The position numbers and the translations under genes were made by a program. Positions 12,068 through 24,699 of a stretch of DNA of 64,000 nucleotides are shown here, piece after piece. The stretch spans positions 9,712,643 through 9,776,642 of the forward strand of contig CM037840.1 of NCBI GenBank assembly GCA_021234535.1, read 5' to 3'. The DNA is from Stichopus chloronotus. Taxonomy: Eukaryota; Echinodermata; Holothuroidea; Aspidochirotida; Stichopodidae. Each line of letters opens with the position of its first letter. Within the stretch, counting starts at the first letter, position 1. The notes under the pieces are model-generated. The model made no database searches, was not told where the DNA came from, and saw nothing but the letters and a program-made list of their open reading frames with translations.

Positions 12068-14277
12068 CTACCTCACTGAAATGCCGTACTCATACAACTT
12101 TCCAGTAGTACACGTTACTATTAAAATTTTTTCTGACTCATCTACTTCTGCTATGGCTAAGCTAATAGCATCGTCATCTACGTTTGTCGTTGTCAGTAAC
12201 TGTCGGCCATCTTGACTGTACTGCACGAGGTTACATATCAACCGATCTGATACGTATTCTCTCCATAACATGTAGACGAAGTCATTCTTGTCTGTACACA
12301 CTCTGATTGGTCTCACATTACTTCCACCAAGTCCTCCTGGTTTCGTTAATTCATATATCAACGTACTCTGGGATTCATCCATAGTTACAGCATATGCTCC
12401 TTTACTCACTTCATCACATATTACAAGTGCACCTCTGTGTACAGTGACATCATTCACTCGCCTGATTATGTCTGGTAACGTAATAGTGTGGATGTAATTC
12501 AGCCGATAATCAAATACATACATATATCTACTGTTAGTTCCAACAATTATGTGACGTTTAAAAGGAATGTTACCTACATAAAACACAAGACGATCAGCTG
12601 ACCATGAACTAATGACGTCACTAATGTACTTCTTATTATACGAACCATCACGGATATCATGAATACCGATTTCATCAGGTCTGCAAGCTGTTGCAACTTT
12701 GAACTCTGATAAATAACAACAGTAACGGTCTGGAAGTACATCAGTTTCTTTTTCCTTCTTGATTTGATCCTGCCGTTTTATTTCCCCTCTTCGATTAATG
12801 ACAGTGATGTGTGAACACTCCTTTGAAACTCCACCAGATACGATGATGTCACCATTTCTGTTGATCTTCATTCCAAGGATGATCCCACCCATAGCGATAA
12901 GTCCATTAATATCTTTAGCATCACACTGTTCATGTCCGCTTATAGTGATGTTTTCAATAACTAGGTTAGGCACGTCGGTGGCAAGAAAAATATCTGATAA
13001 AAAGTCCAGTTTTGGATGTTCCTCCTTCATTTCTTTTATCAGATGTTCACATGCTATTCTAATATCGGGGATAAACTGGACCTGAGTCCACTGGTCATTA
13101 GCAACAAGAATAGATGACGTACCTGCTGTAAAATTCTCGTACTTTTCGATAATCTGATCGCAATTGTGTGATAATTTTGCTAGTTCCTGTTTATGTTTGT
13201 CCATGAGAAGGTCCTTTGCTTCTGCTAAAGTCTTCAAATAAACATTTAACACCTTTAGTTTTCTATCAAGCTCACTTTCAGTTTTTTCACAACTGTCTGT
13301 AAAATGTTGCCTTTCACTGTTATATTTTCTCTCAGTAGCTTTCCTAATTTCATCGTAATTTTTATTCAATTTGTTGATTTCTTCTTCATAATTGAGATTT
13401 GTTTTCCCTTCTTCATCTTTCCTTCTCTTCTCTATATATGCTAAACCTTGCTCTTTTTTACTTTTGGCTTCTTCGATTTTGTCCTTGATTTTGGTCACTT
13501 GTTCTTTGTGCTGATTGATCAATATATCTGTTTTCATAGCGGTGTTTTCATTTAGTTTCTGTCTGGTTGCTTCGACATTCTTCGGTAACTCGTAAAAGTT
13601 ACTTTGGAGTTTTTGTAACTCGGCAAGCTTCACTTTCAACAACTCTCTTTCAGTCTTTGCTAATTCAGTGACGTCATGTAGCTCATGACCTTTGTGCTTA
13701 CTGTAAGAGCGTGTCGTACAAATTGGAGTATTTGCACAGGTACCGCAGCATAATGTTGCCCTCTCCTCGACATGTGTGGAACACTGATGCCGCTCTCTTT
13801 ATTTCTTGCTAACTTATCTATTGTCATGTTCCTTCCCTCAGTACTATCCAGTTTGAGAGTACGGGGTTTATGATCGACGAATATTTTATTGGTGATGTGT
13901 ACATTGTAACATTGTTCGCATAAGAAATCTTTGCATTTAAAACAATATGCGAAAACGTGTGTTTCCTTCGAACAACTCACGCATTCCTTCAAGTCTTTAT
14001 TTTCAAACCACTTTTGCGACTGAATGAACTCAACAACACTTTTCGTATGAAAGTCAGTCTTAAATCCATCAATTCCATTTTCTGGTGTGGCACATTGCTG
14101 TGTACACATTAGACATTTGATCGTGCCTTCGTTACTTCCGTTTATAACTGCTTCCAGGCAATCGCTGCAGTGCCGGTGGAGACATGGTAACAATTTCGGT
14201 TCCTTAAATTGCTCCAAGCAGGTAGGACAAAGGAAGAAGTTTTCTTCCAACTCTTTTGGGGGGACTAACGAAGCCAT
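12068..14277 (-). CDS. T3: TRIM-type RING/B-box/coiled-coil protein with propeller-like C-terminus, one frameshift
   Basis: Third near-complete copy. The ATG at 14277 (MASLVPPKELEENFF) sits 31 nt after a conserved 3' splice site. The RING ligands match T6, though the usual Pro between the last two cysteines is Leu (KCLMC). B-box 1 is complete. The frame breaks in the linker before B-box 2: about 13780-13805 is two bases longer than in T6, so the first frame runs out at 13660 while B-box 2, coiled coil and propeller continue open in another frame from about 13790 to a stop at 12068. The later part is uninterrupted for more than 570 codons. B-box 2 has changes relative to T6 (NTPICTTRSY for NEPICRICTY), so one Cys ligand is missing. 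Sequence and 5' flank pair it with T6. Probably a recently damaged gene, or an intact one with an assembly error. Confidence 0.78.
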
Positions 14278-14307
14278 TTTAAACAATATTAATTTCGCAA
14301 CAGTTGA

Positions 14308-14311
14308 TCTG
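14308..14311 (-). other. 3' splice site upstream of T3
   Basis: On the minus strand a pyrimidine tract (CTTTCGTTCTTTCTTTT) ends in CAG at 14311-14309, 31 nt before the T3 ATG at 14277. The same tract and position occur in T6. Confidence 0.6.
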
Positions 14312-14600
14312 AAAAGAAAGAACGAAAGTACCGTAACCCATTCACAAGGTACGGGGAACAATTTCTGCAGTATTTTGGTAAATAACAAGTGCAGCAGTCC
14401 ATGTTACAAAATCGAAATCAAGACCAAGACACAGGGTCCGCCTCTCCGTATTCTGAGATTGCCATCCAAGTTACAAACGCATATGTCCCAATCACATGAG
14501 CTACATGTCATGTCAATTTCAAATTACTAAGAAAATTGTAAGTTAATTGCTGCTATGTATGAATAGGTTACTATAACGGACTAATTGTTGCTCCTCAATA
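14309..14600. repeat. Shared 5' flank/intron of T3 and T6 (T3 copy)
   Basis: Aligns almost base for base with 46538-46800, for example GATTGCCATCCAAGTTACAA near 14458 and CAATCACATGAGCTACATGT near 14489. The homology continues about 300 bp beyond the splice site, showing the two genes were copied as DNA with intron sequence. Confidence 0.8.
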
Positions 14601-14829
14601 TAAGATTTGTCCACGCTTCCCTTCTTGAGACATTATGTTTAACAGATAGGCATCACAAACGCACATACACCTAAACATACAACCGTAAAGTTTCGGAGAG
14701 ATTTTTCTTGTCCCTATGCAGCATCAATCGACCCGCCAGTACAACTCTAGACATATAGCACAGACAGCACACAATTTTGTTAAACCAGAAAGTCAAAGGG
14801 CTTTGTGATTCCTTGCCGATATCTCTTTT

Positions 14830-17000
14830 TTCCAAACACATGTATACAGGCACTCTAAGCAAAAGCGACCGTGGGAGAAGGAAAGCCACCATAGCAAAAC
14901 GAAAGTCAGACCACATGAATGTAAACCACGAATGTAAGCCACATATGAAAATTGTGCTAATAATATATCTGCTACTAAACCAAGGTAATAAAGTTGGCAG
15001 AAAGCTTGTGATACGAAAGTGTGGTTAAAAGTCTGATAAAAGGCAACCTAAAAATATTTCCCTAATTAGTGTAGTTCCCTTTGGAAAAGGTGGCTAAAAG
15101 AAAGTACAAAATACTTTGCTAATCTTGACAGGCAAATAAGTAGCTGATAAATCTAAAATCTATGTTAAGTGATATTGAATGATTGATTTGAGAGTCTTTA
15201 AAAAACAAGGTGTTTAATAGATTGTTGTATAAAATGAGACCAAATTAGATTTAGCAACATTTATCTGCCATGTAACATCTTCTTGGCAACTTCTTGGCAA
15301 GGAGCCACGGGGGGGGGGGGGGGAGAGGATGGGAATGATCCATCGTATTATTTCAGTGATGACAAAATGTGACACTTGACTTCCCCCAAAATATTACACA
15401 ATTGTAAAACAAGTAGGTCCACAACTGTCGGTTTTTGGTATAAATACATTCCTGTAAGATCATTAACTCTGTGATTTAACATTTGACTAAATATGTAAAC
15501 ATGATTTTCTCCGTCTTCCATAGGCAATTCAAATAACAAAGATCATCCACTCATCAACTGCTACCAATTTTGTGTTTTGAAGTGCTAGTTAGATTCAGTT
15601 GCTGAGAGATCATGTTTTCATACTTTAATCTCCGGTGACCTCAGATGATCTTTAGCCTTCATGAAAAAGGATAGACGTCATCTACCTTCAGTGGACCACC
15701 AACATGCACAATACCTTTGAAGTTCAAGCACCTTTTTCTTCTTGAGATACTGTGTTTACATGGTTTTAAAACAATGTCTTCTATTGACCTCACATAACCT
15801 TTGACCTATATAAAAGGGACAGACATGGCCTATTTTTTAAGTGCTACCAATGAACACACTTCGAAGTTCCAAAAACATTCCATTTACTGAGATAGATCCC
15901 TTTGACTGGTTTTCACCGCTTTAACCTCTGGTGACCTGATATGACCTTTGAACCTCATGAAAAACAATAGAAATTATTTACTCACAATGGAGTATCAACA
16001 CACCAACTTTGAAGTTTAAGCATTCTTCCCTTCTTGAGATATCGTGTTCACAATGTTTTCAAACTATGTCCTCTATTGTATGATGTTGAAGTTCCATCAA
16101 CAATCCATTGCTGATATATCTCCTTAATAGGTTTTCATATTTCATGCTCTGAGTTTTGACTCCATGAAAAACAATATTGTAACAATAGTTTACTCACAAT
16201 GAACTACCAGAATACCAACTTTGAAGTTCGAGCACCTTTCCCTTCTTGAGATATCGTATTTACAAGATGGGGCGTCAAATACACAGACACCCACGCACAC
16301 ACCATCACCATCGCATATTCCTTGCCTGCCTTCGCCAAGGAGTCAAAAATCAAATTGGGAAGTTTGATAGGGGGGGGGGGGTGCCGACGCCGATTTTATG
16401 TATACTATTCTGTACTCATGACTTTGCTCTTACACCTTTTGTAGTTGTGGACCTGGCAGGCTCACATCGTGCTCCCCGTACAATGTTAATCTATAGGCGT
16501 AGAGAACCTCCTTAAATGCGTAGACTATCAATTATTGAAGGTTAAAAATACACGGTTGCTGTTATTTACACTTTGGCATGGCCCGGCAGGTGGTAATTGT
16601 CAACTGCTCCTAAGGAGTGTATAAGAATCTTGCGTAACGTAAGACAAAATTCTGTCTCGATCCATTGCTGCAACAACTGCATGACACAAAAGCTTGTTTA
16701 GGCTTCAGACATTTTAAACATTGCACCAGCCACTGAAGATAATTGTTAACCTATGGACATACCCCGTTTACTCTAAACACATAACCTTTCACTTACCATG
16801 GAAAGGTGCTCTTTTAATTTCTTCAGCCAGTGCATTGCAATGCAAAGGCTATTAATTGTCAAAGTATAAACGAGTTATAGTTTTCCTAATCAATTTAACA
16901 TGTAGTCCCAACTAGTGAAGAGATAGGCAGTGCGACAATGATGAACAATCTTGTGTCGTACTTCAAAATGGCCAGCAGAATTATTCTACATTTGGATAGC
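14830..17000. repeat. Segmental duplication block M, copy 1
   Basis: Aligns along nearly its whole length with 37380-39470 in the same orientation. Anchors include ACATGTATACAGGCACT near 14838, AAAGTGTGGTTAAAAGTCTG near 15018, GATTTTCTCCGTCTTCCATA near 15500, and TCAATTTAACATGTAGTCCC near 16890. It contains no supportable gene. The middle is the half-site tandem array listed separately. Confidence 0.85.
15625..16262. repeat. Tandem array of ~145-bp units with TGACCT half sites, copy 1
   Basis: Four to five diverged units, each with a TGACCT(C) ... TGACCTTTGACC block, then GAAAAACAATAG-like, ACTTTGAAGTT-like and TTCTTGAGATATCG-like blocks. Unit starts are near 15640, 15784, 15930 and 16075. 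Part of block M. Confidence 0.75.
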
Positions 17001-17559
17001 GGCTGAATGGTATTTTGACATCATCTAACGTATTGAACCATGAAATCCTTCAGGCTCAACCATGTCAACCACACTATGGCACGAAACGTTACTGCATATT
17101 TCTCCCTTAAACTGCGTGATTTATTTAAAAACAACCTCCTTGGAACATTGCCTATCAATATCACACAAAACAATTTCCCAAAACCTTTATATCCGGTCTT
17201 TAAAAGTAACAAGGTCTTTCACAGTAGAGGTAGACCCCTACTTTTAGGTGTGTAAGTACACGCTGTACACGATTAGTGCTTTATCACCTCCAATATCAAC
17301 AGCCTACCTGGCTGTGGAATGTCACTGAATGGCCGGTTCGAAATGACTCGAATGTTTGTTCAGGCTTAAAATCTTTTGGGGTACAAAAATATATCAGTCA
17401 TACTATTGGAAAGATGTCCCCGCCTTTACTTACCATCGAAAGACTACTTGTTGAGTCTGACCCCATGACATGTCATTTTAAGTCTTTAACGTATTGTGTC
17501 CGATATATTTAGTCAAATTAAAAACACTGACTGCTAGAGGCGATGATACGATGAGTTGT
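17001..17559. other. No supported gene between blocks M and N
   Basis: Short ORFs only, with no recognisable domain. Confidence 0.5.
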
Positions 17560-17960
17560 AAAGGTATCCATGACGTACCGATATGAATTCGAAGTGACTA
17601 TTCTGCGATCGATTTATAGGAGAATAATTAATTCATCAATATGTATGTTACTGTGACGTATGATTGCACCTATTTCCATACCAAGATAAACAGTAAAGTA
17701 AGAAAATAACAGAAATGGTCTAGACCTGTTGGAAATTAAACATGGCTATTCATATCGAGCGTGGGAAATGCCCTTAGACGCAACTTTCATAAGTTATCAT
17801 TAGTCGAAGGAAGTAAGGATAGTTACAATAGTAATGTATTGAATATTCAACAGTCTCTCACAGACAAGACACGTTAAAGATACGTTATGGCAGAGTAACA
17901 ATGGGTTTGAGATATAAATGTAAAAGCATATAATAAAGCTAAATGATGTACAAATTTTAG
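17560..17960. repeat. Segmental duplication block N, copy 1 (3' flank of T4)
   Basis: Aligns with 30220-30620: ATCGATTTATAGG near 17610 and 30255, TACCAAGATAAACA near 17680 and 30331. It lies downstream of T4 as its partner lies downstream of T5. Confidence 0.7.
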
Positions 17961-18431
17961 TGACCATATTGATATTGGCTCAACGTTGGTCCAAGGTAAG
18001 ACAACCAACCGGTGGGCAGGATACATGTAATGACACTGGGTCAGTCTACGATACGAATATGCGGCTAGGGGATGAACTCCGCTGCAGAAAGGTCGGTTGG
18101 CATATTTATTTCATCCAGGACGCATTGGCTATACCGATTAATTGATACTAATGCTTTGATCTGAGTTATGATTTGCGCACTCTTAAACGGGATCAAATAT
18201 ATTCTCAATCAAGGAACGCTGCAACAAACTTTTAAATTTTACAGGTTTGTCATTCTGCAATCTTTTCTTTCTTTGTCTGATATATGCCAAGTGCATTTTT
18301 TATGCGTATGTATGCATACTATTCAGCCCAATAATCGTGTCGTCCGGAAATGAATGAAAAGAATAGAAGCTGGAAGAATAAGAAAGAAACCAACACCAAT
18401 GACAAGATGGGCTGAGACACTCATTTTGACA

Positions 18432-20140
18432 CACAGCTGATCATCAAATACATAGATGTTTCCGCTGTTAGTACGAACAATTACGTGATTTTGCACAGTA
18501 TCGCTAGTTACACACCGCACACGGCGATCAGCTGACCATTCATCGATGTCGTCGTTGATGCAGTTCTTATTACCGGAACCATCACGGACGTCATAACTAC
18601 CAATTTCATTAGGTACGCAAACTGTCGCAACTTTGAAATCTGAACAAAAACGGCAGTCACGAAATTGAATTTTTTCCTTTCCTGCTGATGACAGTAATGT
18701 GCGAGTACTCATTTGGTACCTTGCCAGAGGTAACGACTTCACCATTCCTCCTGGTACTCGCTATTCCATTGATCTCCCCACGCATGACTTTTAGTCCCTC
18801 CACGTCACTGACTATTCCTGTTCGCTTATCGTAACGTCACCAACAACTACTTTAGACATGTCTTTGATTATCAATAGCTGACAAAGAGTCCAATTGTGGA
18901 TATATCTTCTTCATTTCGTCTATCAAGGGTTCACACGCTTCTCTGATATCAGGGATACACTGGACTTGTTCCCACTCCTGTCTGAATGCAAGAATAGATG
19001 AAGCAATTTCTGTGACGTTTTCGTACATTTCAATAATCTGATCGCAATTTTTGATATTGTTGTCAATTATTTTCTATGCTATTCCATGAGAAGGTTTTGT
19101 GACTCCGTTAAACTCTTCAAAGTCACTTCTATACTTTCTACTTTGCTGACAAGCTCTCTTTCATTTTCTCAACAGCTATCTTTAAAAGCTGGCGTTCATT
19201 GTTGTACTTTCTTTCAGTAGCTTTCCTAATTTTATCATACTTTTTGTGTAATTGGTTGATTTCTTCTTCATAACTGAGATTTGTTTGCCTTTCTTCCCTT
19301 CTCTACGTCGGCTAAGCCTTGCTCTTTTTCACTTCTGCGTTCTTCAAGCTTATCCTCACATGTGCTGACTTGGCGTTGTGCTGATTGATCAATACACCTG
19401 TCCTCAGGGCGACATTTTCACTTAATTTTCGTTTAGTTGCCTCAATATTTTTCTGTAACTCGTATAATTTACTCTTAAGTTTCTGCTGCTCAGCAATTTT
19501 CACTTCCAACGATTTTCTTTCAGTCTTTGCTAATTCAGTGAAGGCATGCAGTTCATGACCTTTGTGCTCACTGTAAGTAGAAATCACAGAGATTGGCTCA
19601 TTTGTACAGGTACTGCATCATAATTTCTTCTCTACATGTGTCCGGCATCTTGGATTTTCTTTCAGTGCTTCCAATTTATCCAATGTCATGTTTCTTCCCT
19701 CAGTAATATTCGGTTTGAGAGTGCGTGACTTGTGATCGGTGTACCTTTTACTGCTGATGTGAACGCTGTAACATTGTTCGCATAAGAAATATTTGCTCTT
19801 AAAGCAATGTGCTGAAACATGTTTTTCCTTAGAACAACTCACACATTTCTTTGAATCTTTATTGTTAAACGATTTTTGTAGTTGAATGAACTCAACGACA
19901 CTTTTGAGATGAAAATCAGTTTTAAACCCATCAATTCCATTATCAGGTATATGAAATTCTTGCTTACACGTTGGACATTTGATTGTTCCATAGTTACTTC
20001 TGTCCACAATCGTTCTCATGCATTTGCTGCAGAACCGATGAAGACACGGCAATAATTTCGGGTTCTTCAATTTGTTCTGCGCAAACTGGGCAGAGGAAGA
20101 AGTTCTCTTCCAAATCTTTCAAAGGGGTTGATGATGCCAT
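18432..20140 (-). pseudogene. T4: decayed TRIM-family copy, missing the end of the propeller
   Basis: The start codon at 20140 (MASSTPLKDLEENFF) and a 3' splice site at 20174-20175 survive, but the reading frame is broken many times. A frameshift near 20075 falls inside the RING. The RING second half and B-box 1 read from 20070 to about 19640, with a zinc-ligand Cys replaced by Ser (HCFKSKYFLC). B-box 2 is broken and has lost two more cysteines (PISVISTY for PICRICTY). The coiled coil runs 19312-19587, then shifts again. Part of the propeller survives at about 18432-18700. Homology stops at 18432 (VYVFDDQL), so about the last 100 residues of the family are gone. The same subfamily as T5 by protein (CMRTIVDRSN) and by shared 5' and 3' flanks. 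A clear pseudogene. Confidence 0.85.
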
Positions 20141-20172
20141 TATCAAGCTTGTTGTGACTTTGTTGCAGATGA

Positions 20173-20176
20173 GCTG
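20173..20176 (-). other. 3' splice site upstream of T4
   Basis: Minus strand TTGTTTGTTTTCAG followed by CTCATCTG, 33 nt before the ATG at 20140. Kept even though the coding part is decayed. Confidence 0.5.
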
Positions 20177-21659
20177 AAAACAAACAATGAAAGTACTGTT
20201 ACATTAAATAGAGTTGTCATGGAAACACTAACCATGCAATAGCTACACGCCCCATATTCTTCAGCTGACGTTTCAGTATTCTCTATTGACAAGAAAATAA
20301 TGTATTACCATATTCTAAAATTGGGAATTCCAAATTGCAAACTGGTCTGACTATATCAAACCGTATTTAGTGGGATAGAATATTTGTTTCAAATTTGGAG
20401 GACTCTTAATAACAGTGATTGCAATATTATTAAACAAGGAAGATGGTGTGGGACATGAAGGACTGCCAATCGAATCAGTCCTCAGACCGAGAAGGAGGGA
20501 TTCTGCCCCATTTAAAGGTGAAGCTAAAGCTTCTGAATTATAAGTTATTCAGATGGAATGATTGATTTTCTCGAACGTAACTTACGAGAAAGGTTTTGAT
20601 AAATGACTTGCCAGATGTCAGTAATTGAAACTTTGCAGGCTCATTTCAACCCAACAGATTTCATTAAAGACGATTTTACGCTAGCGGGGTTAGTGACATT
20701 TTCTTGGGTATTTAAGGATATCATTCGTTTTTAAACTGTTTCAGTTGTTTTATACAGACTTAAAGGAGTTATCCACCAACAAGAAAATTTAACATAATAT
20801 ATGAGGTACTTTACCGTCCTATCAGTTAAACATAACTATTTTACCAGAAGACGCTTCCTTAGATGGGAAATGACGCTTTGAAAGTTGGGCTTCACCAGGA
20901 GCCTGGAAATGTGTGACCTTAAACCGACAAATACCGTTTTCCATCTTTTGCACTCTTCCTGTTTCTGGCTTGAAGGTGTTGGACGCAAAAACTCTTTCGT
21001 TCAGAGATTGTAAGTATCCTGTCTGTCTACATTCAGTAAGATACATTCAGTAAAATTCTAACATAGTAAGCACATGAAACCAGAGGAACTGTTATTGTGA
21101 TGGACAATTTCATTGCTTATACTTTAAGGATCCCCCAAACTAAGGCAAGGTAAGCTGTGTAATCAGCTCAAAAGTATTTCTATCCTTTATTTGTCGGTAC
21201 CAGTTTAATATCATTCACAGAGCAACGTCATTTAAGTCAACTAATCCTTAAGCTATTATGTGGCTCTGAACAATGCGTTCATTTCAGAGGTCGGTATATG
21301 CCACTCCCTGGTGAAACGCTAAAGGTTTTATCACCAAATAAGAAATCAAAACAGCACTGTGACCCAGTACTGTAAAAATCAAGGGCAATGTTCAGTCTAG
21401 GTTTGTCGGTACTACGTCACAACCGATTGATTTCTAGCAAGTTGCAAGTAGCAAGTTGACAGGCATTCGTCCCTGGAATATTTACTTAAATAATTCATTT
21501 TGTGAATTCTTTGAGATATTTCCTGAAATGAGAACGATCTCTTGTGTATAATAATGCTTACCTCTTTCTTAGAGACATGAGAAGAGATAGTGGAGTATTC
21601 CTTTAATCGCCCGAAATCTCCTCCCTAGATGTAAGCAGGACCCTATTTGTTTGCTTTTT
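20177..21659. other. T4 5' flank, then no supported gene
   Basis: About 20210-20320 aligns with the T5 5' flank at 34085-34195 (AACACTAACC and CAGTATTCTCTATTG against AGCATTCTTTATTG). Beyond that I see no gene. Confidence 0.5.
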
Positions 21660-22215
21660 CGACGTCCTCAAAACGGTTTCTGGGACATGAATAGACAAGA
21701 ATAAATCCTTCAATGCTCATTAAACCGTCAAAGAATACCGTTTGAAAAACGTATGTTGCCGTCAAAAGCCACTAAGCCTTCAAAATCCTCCGAGCTCCAC
21801 AATTAATTTCGTTGTCAAAATGATTTTTGTTGTCAAAAGTCCAAAAGTCATCAAAACTGATTCCGTTGTCGAAATTACTTTGTCGTCAAGAACCATTAAG
21901 CCGTCAAAACTGACTCCGTTGTCAACGTTACTGTTGTCATCAAAACTCACCAAGCCGTCAAAACTACTTCCATTACTTGTGTCTTCAAAATTCCTTAAGC
22001 TTATCAAATCTTATCCAGCCTTTAAAAATAAAGTGGTTGCCAAAACTCATGAGCCTATATCACTCCAAGTTATATTCCACCATTGCCCATTGTGCAGCCT
22101 TAAGTACTAACGTACGCTGTCAAAAATCATTCCGTTGTTTGGGGCCCTCATGCTGTCTGAACTTATTAAGCTTTCAGAACTCATTAGGTCACCAAAACTC
22201 ATTCCGCTACCCTTC
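21660..22215. repeat. Decayed minisatellite with GTCAAAACT-type units
   Basis: Many copies of (C/T)(G/A)TCAAAA(C/A)T(C/G)A followed by TTCCGTTG or CATTAAGCC, about every 15-35 bp, for example near 21827, 21868, 21916, 21955, 22110 and 22190. The 122-codon ORF at 21742-22110 is a by-product of the repeat (Lys/Ser/Pro/Val-rich) and is not called a gene. Confidence 0.65.
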
Positions 22216-22985
22216 ATCGCGCCTCCTAATTATGCACGATGTCCGTTTGGAACAAGTCACAACAGCAAAACTCTTCAGGATGGAATGTAAAATACATGCT
22301 ACGTAGACAGAACAACAACAATCCAAACAGTCTTGGTCCACCTCAAATCCTGAATATTACCGGTGAGTAACAATCACGGTCAATTACACTATATATAATG
22401 GCCGTGCCCATCGTATATATGCATAGTGTTGGAAACTTTGTTGGGCGGGAAGTTTGAACATATCATGTTGCCCATGAGAGGTTCATTTCGAAACGTCAAG
22501 AATATGAATAAAAATGGTTTGAAATTGCTTAAATAAGTCAGAAGACTTGTTCCTTGCTTGGAATTTTCCTTTAAGTTACTGTCTCTTACACTTACAAGAT
22601 GCACTCTTGATCGACTGAAGTATTTCGTGATAAATTTGATGAACGACTTTTCTCCCCAGATAAATATTGATGGCGTCCCTGCAGTACATAGTGTAGGCTA
22701 TATGCAGCGAAGGATACAACTTGTGAAATAGTACGATGTTTTTGGGAATGAAATTTCGTACTTTGGGGAGTCCAAAACTTTGCATAACATTGTCAGAAAT
22801 TGAAAAAAAATATAACCAAAGTAATTTCAGTGCTATCTAAGTCTGATTCAGAAATAATGCAAGCTGCACAGCTTCTTAGAGACTGTGTACATACCAAATA
22901 CACAGGCATTCTTTACACAGTGGACTGTGAGGTTTACGTACGGATTATGCAATTACACTTGAATTATTTATGAGCCAACCAGACC
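22216..22985. other. No supported gene
   Basis: AT-rich, two short minus-strand ORFs without features. It lies in the putative intron direction of the candidate exon at 22992-23139. Confidence 0.45.
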
Positions 22986-22991
22986 TCTCAC

Positions 22992-23139
22992 CTGCTGACC
23001 TACGGGCCGGAGGAAATTTCATCGGGCCCACCGCCCCTCCCCCCGTTATTTCGACTCCTGCGGAACCTGATGTCGTGTCGTCACTCATCCACGAGCCCGT
23101 ACGCATGGCTAGGCGTTCTCGACAGTATTGCACATACAT
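22992..23139 (-). CDS. Candidate 5' coding exon with strong splice donor
   Basis: On the minus strand a G+C-rich frame (MRTGSWMSDDTTSGSAGVEI ... GPMKFPPARRSA) runs into CAG|GTGAGA, a near-consensus donor (GT at 22990-22991). The Met at 23139 or a downstream one could start it. The local base composition differs from the AT-rich surroundings. No partner exon is found in the window and I do not recognise the product. Confidence 0.3.
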
Positions 23140-24699
23140 TGTACAACTCGTACGCGATTTTTTAGCTTTACGTGGGTCGGAGTTTTGACACCGTTGAGGG
23201 AGGCGGAGGGCGGTTTAAGCTATATCTGTGTGACCAGTGCCAAAACTGACATTCTGCTAAAATGCAGCAAAAAATTCTGCTAAATTCTACTAAATTATCC
23301 AACACTGTCTATTACACGACATTACACTGAAAACTCTGATGTGCTGGGGTGGGTGGGGGAGGGAGGGTGAGTATAAGTAACAAGTGAAGTGATGATCAAA
23401 GAAGTAAACATAAAGAGAATCATAAATCAAAAATAGAAATAATTTATAACAAACTCATTGTTTATTATTTTAAAAGTAAGAAAAGTAAAAAGGGAAAACC
23501 ACACCAAACTTACTGCTCCTGTCTCTTCTGAAAGAGACAATGTTCGTTAAAAATAGATCATGCTCTGACACCTTTTTGGACCATTTAAGTGTTATGTTTG
23601 GTTTTCATATTAAATGAAGTACATTGTATGTTTTTCATGTTTATTGACATTTGAAAGAAGGGTAAGACTAGGTTAGCAGCGCTGCTAATACCCCACCCAT
23701 TGAGAAACCCTCAGTTTAGACACATCTCTTCCTCTTACTGTGGATAATACTTTCTTCATACGCAACTGAATTACTATAAACCCAAAATACGATGACAATG
23801 TATAATATGATACAATGGCACAACATGTGAAGCCTGTCAAATACTAGACTGGGTTAGAATAATTATTAAGAATTCCTTTTAGGAATCTCTAACGAGAACA
23901 CGTCCAATCACCTTGGTTAAATGGCCTAGCACTGTGAGAAAATAGGGTTCTGCATGGAGAACGGTTTTTGGAGAACCATTTAAAGGAACCACTTAAAAGT
24001 AAGGTTCCTGTACAAACAATTTGTCCTCCAGTGAGAACCCTTTGCTCATCAATAACATTTTTTAAGGGAGGGGGGGATGCGTGCCTCGTTAGCAAAGAAA
24101 CAAAACTGTTCCTATCCTCCAAACGTGCAACGCAAAAGAGGGACATCATACCAACAGGGAATATTAGACCAAAATACGGTCACTCAAAACACATATACTT
24201 CTAAAGAAGCTGTGAAAATTTCTAAGAGTTTCATGATGTATATTAAAGAGACAATTGTGATGGGTTTAAAACTGAGGGAAGTGTATTTCATCACTAGAAT
24301 TATCTGCGAGTACCAGCAGGTAATGAAGTCAATTACCTAAGCAGATGAAGATTTGTCTCACATAGCAAGATTGAGAGGGAAAAAAGCACACTTAGTTTGG
24401 AATAGACTTTATTTTCCATAAATTTCCAATTCCATTTTCCAATTTCTTCGTATCGGTTGTAACATGGCAAAAGGATATAAATGACTTATGAAGTAAGGTT
24501 TTCAAAAGGGCAATCATTCGAGAATCAAGGTTCATCTCACGAAGACACACTTATAGTTGCAGACATCACTGTTGCACCATTAAGATTGTCATTGTACGAT
24601 GGGAGATTCATAGCGATAGCATTTACCTCCGAGTTTGCAGTATCCTACTATTAACACACAATTTAAAGTAGTTTAACTTTAATAGATACATACATCCAT
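23140..24699. other. No supported gene
   Basis: Contains a G-rich tract near 23347, a GGTTC/GAACC-rich stretch (23945-24045) and a poly-G near 24065. Nothing coding is convincing. Confidence 0.5.

Noticed and set aside
12798..13085. Plus-strand ORFs inside T3, T5 and T6 (for example 12798-13085, 32485-32733, 46289-46576)
   Set aside because: Antisense shadows of the TRIM coding frames.
13660..13680. TGACGTCA in the TRIM coding regions as a CRE site
   Set aside because: It encodes the conserved DVTEL codons, so conservation is explained by the protein.
14278..14388. In-frame extension of the T3 N-terminus upstream of MASLVPP (and similar extensions of T5 to 34128 and T6 to 46572)
   Set aside because: The extensions run through the conserved pyrimidine tract and 3' splice site, are not conserved between copies, and translate to poly-Phe there.
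21742..22110. 122-codon plus-strand ORF
   Set aside because: Produced by a decayed minisatellite; composition follows the repeat and there are no domain features.
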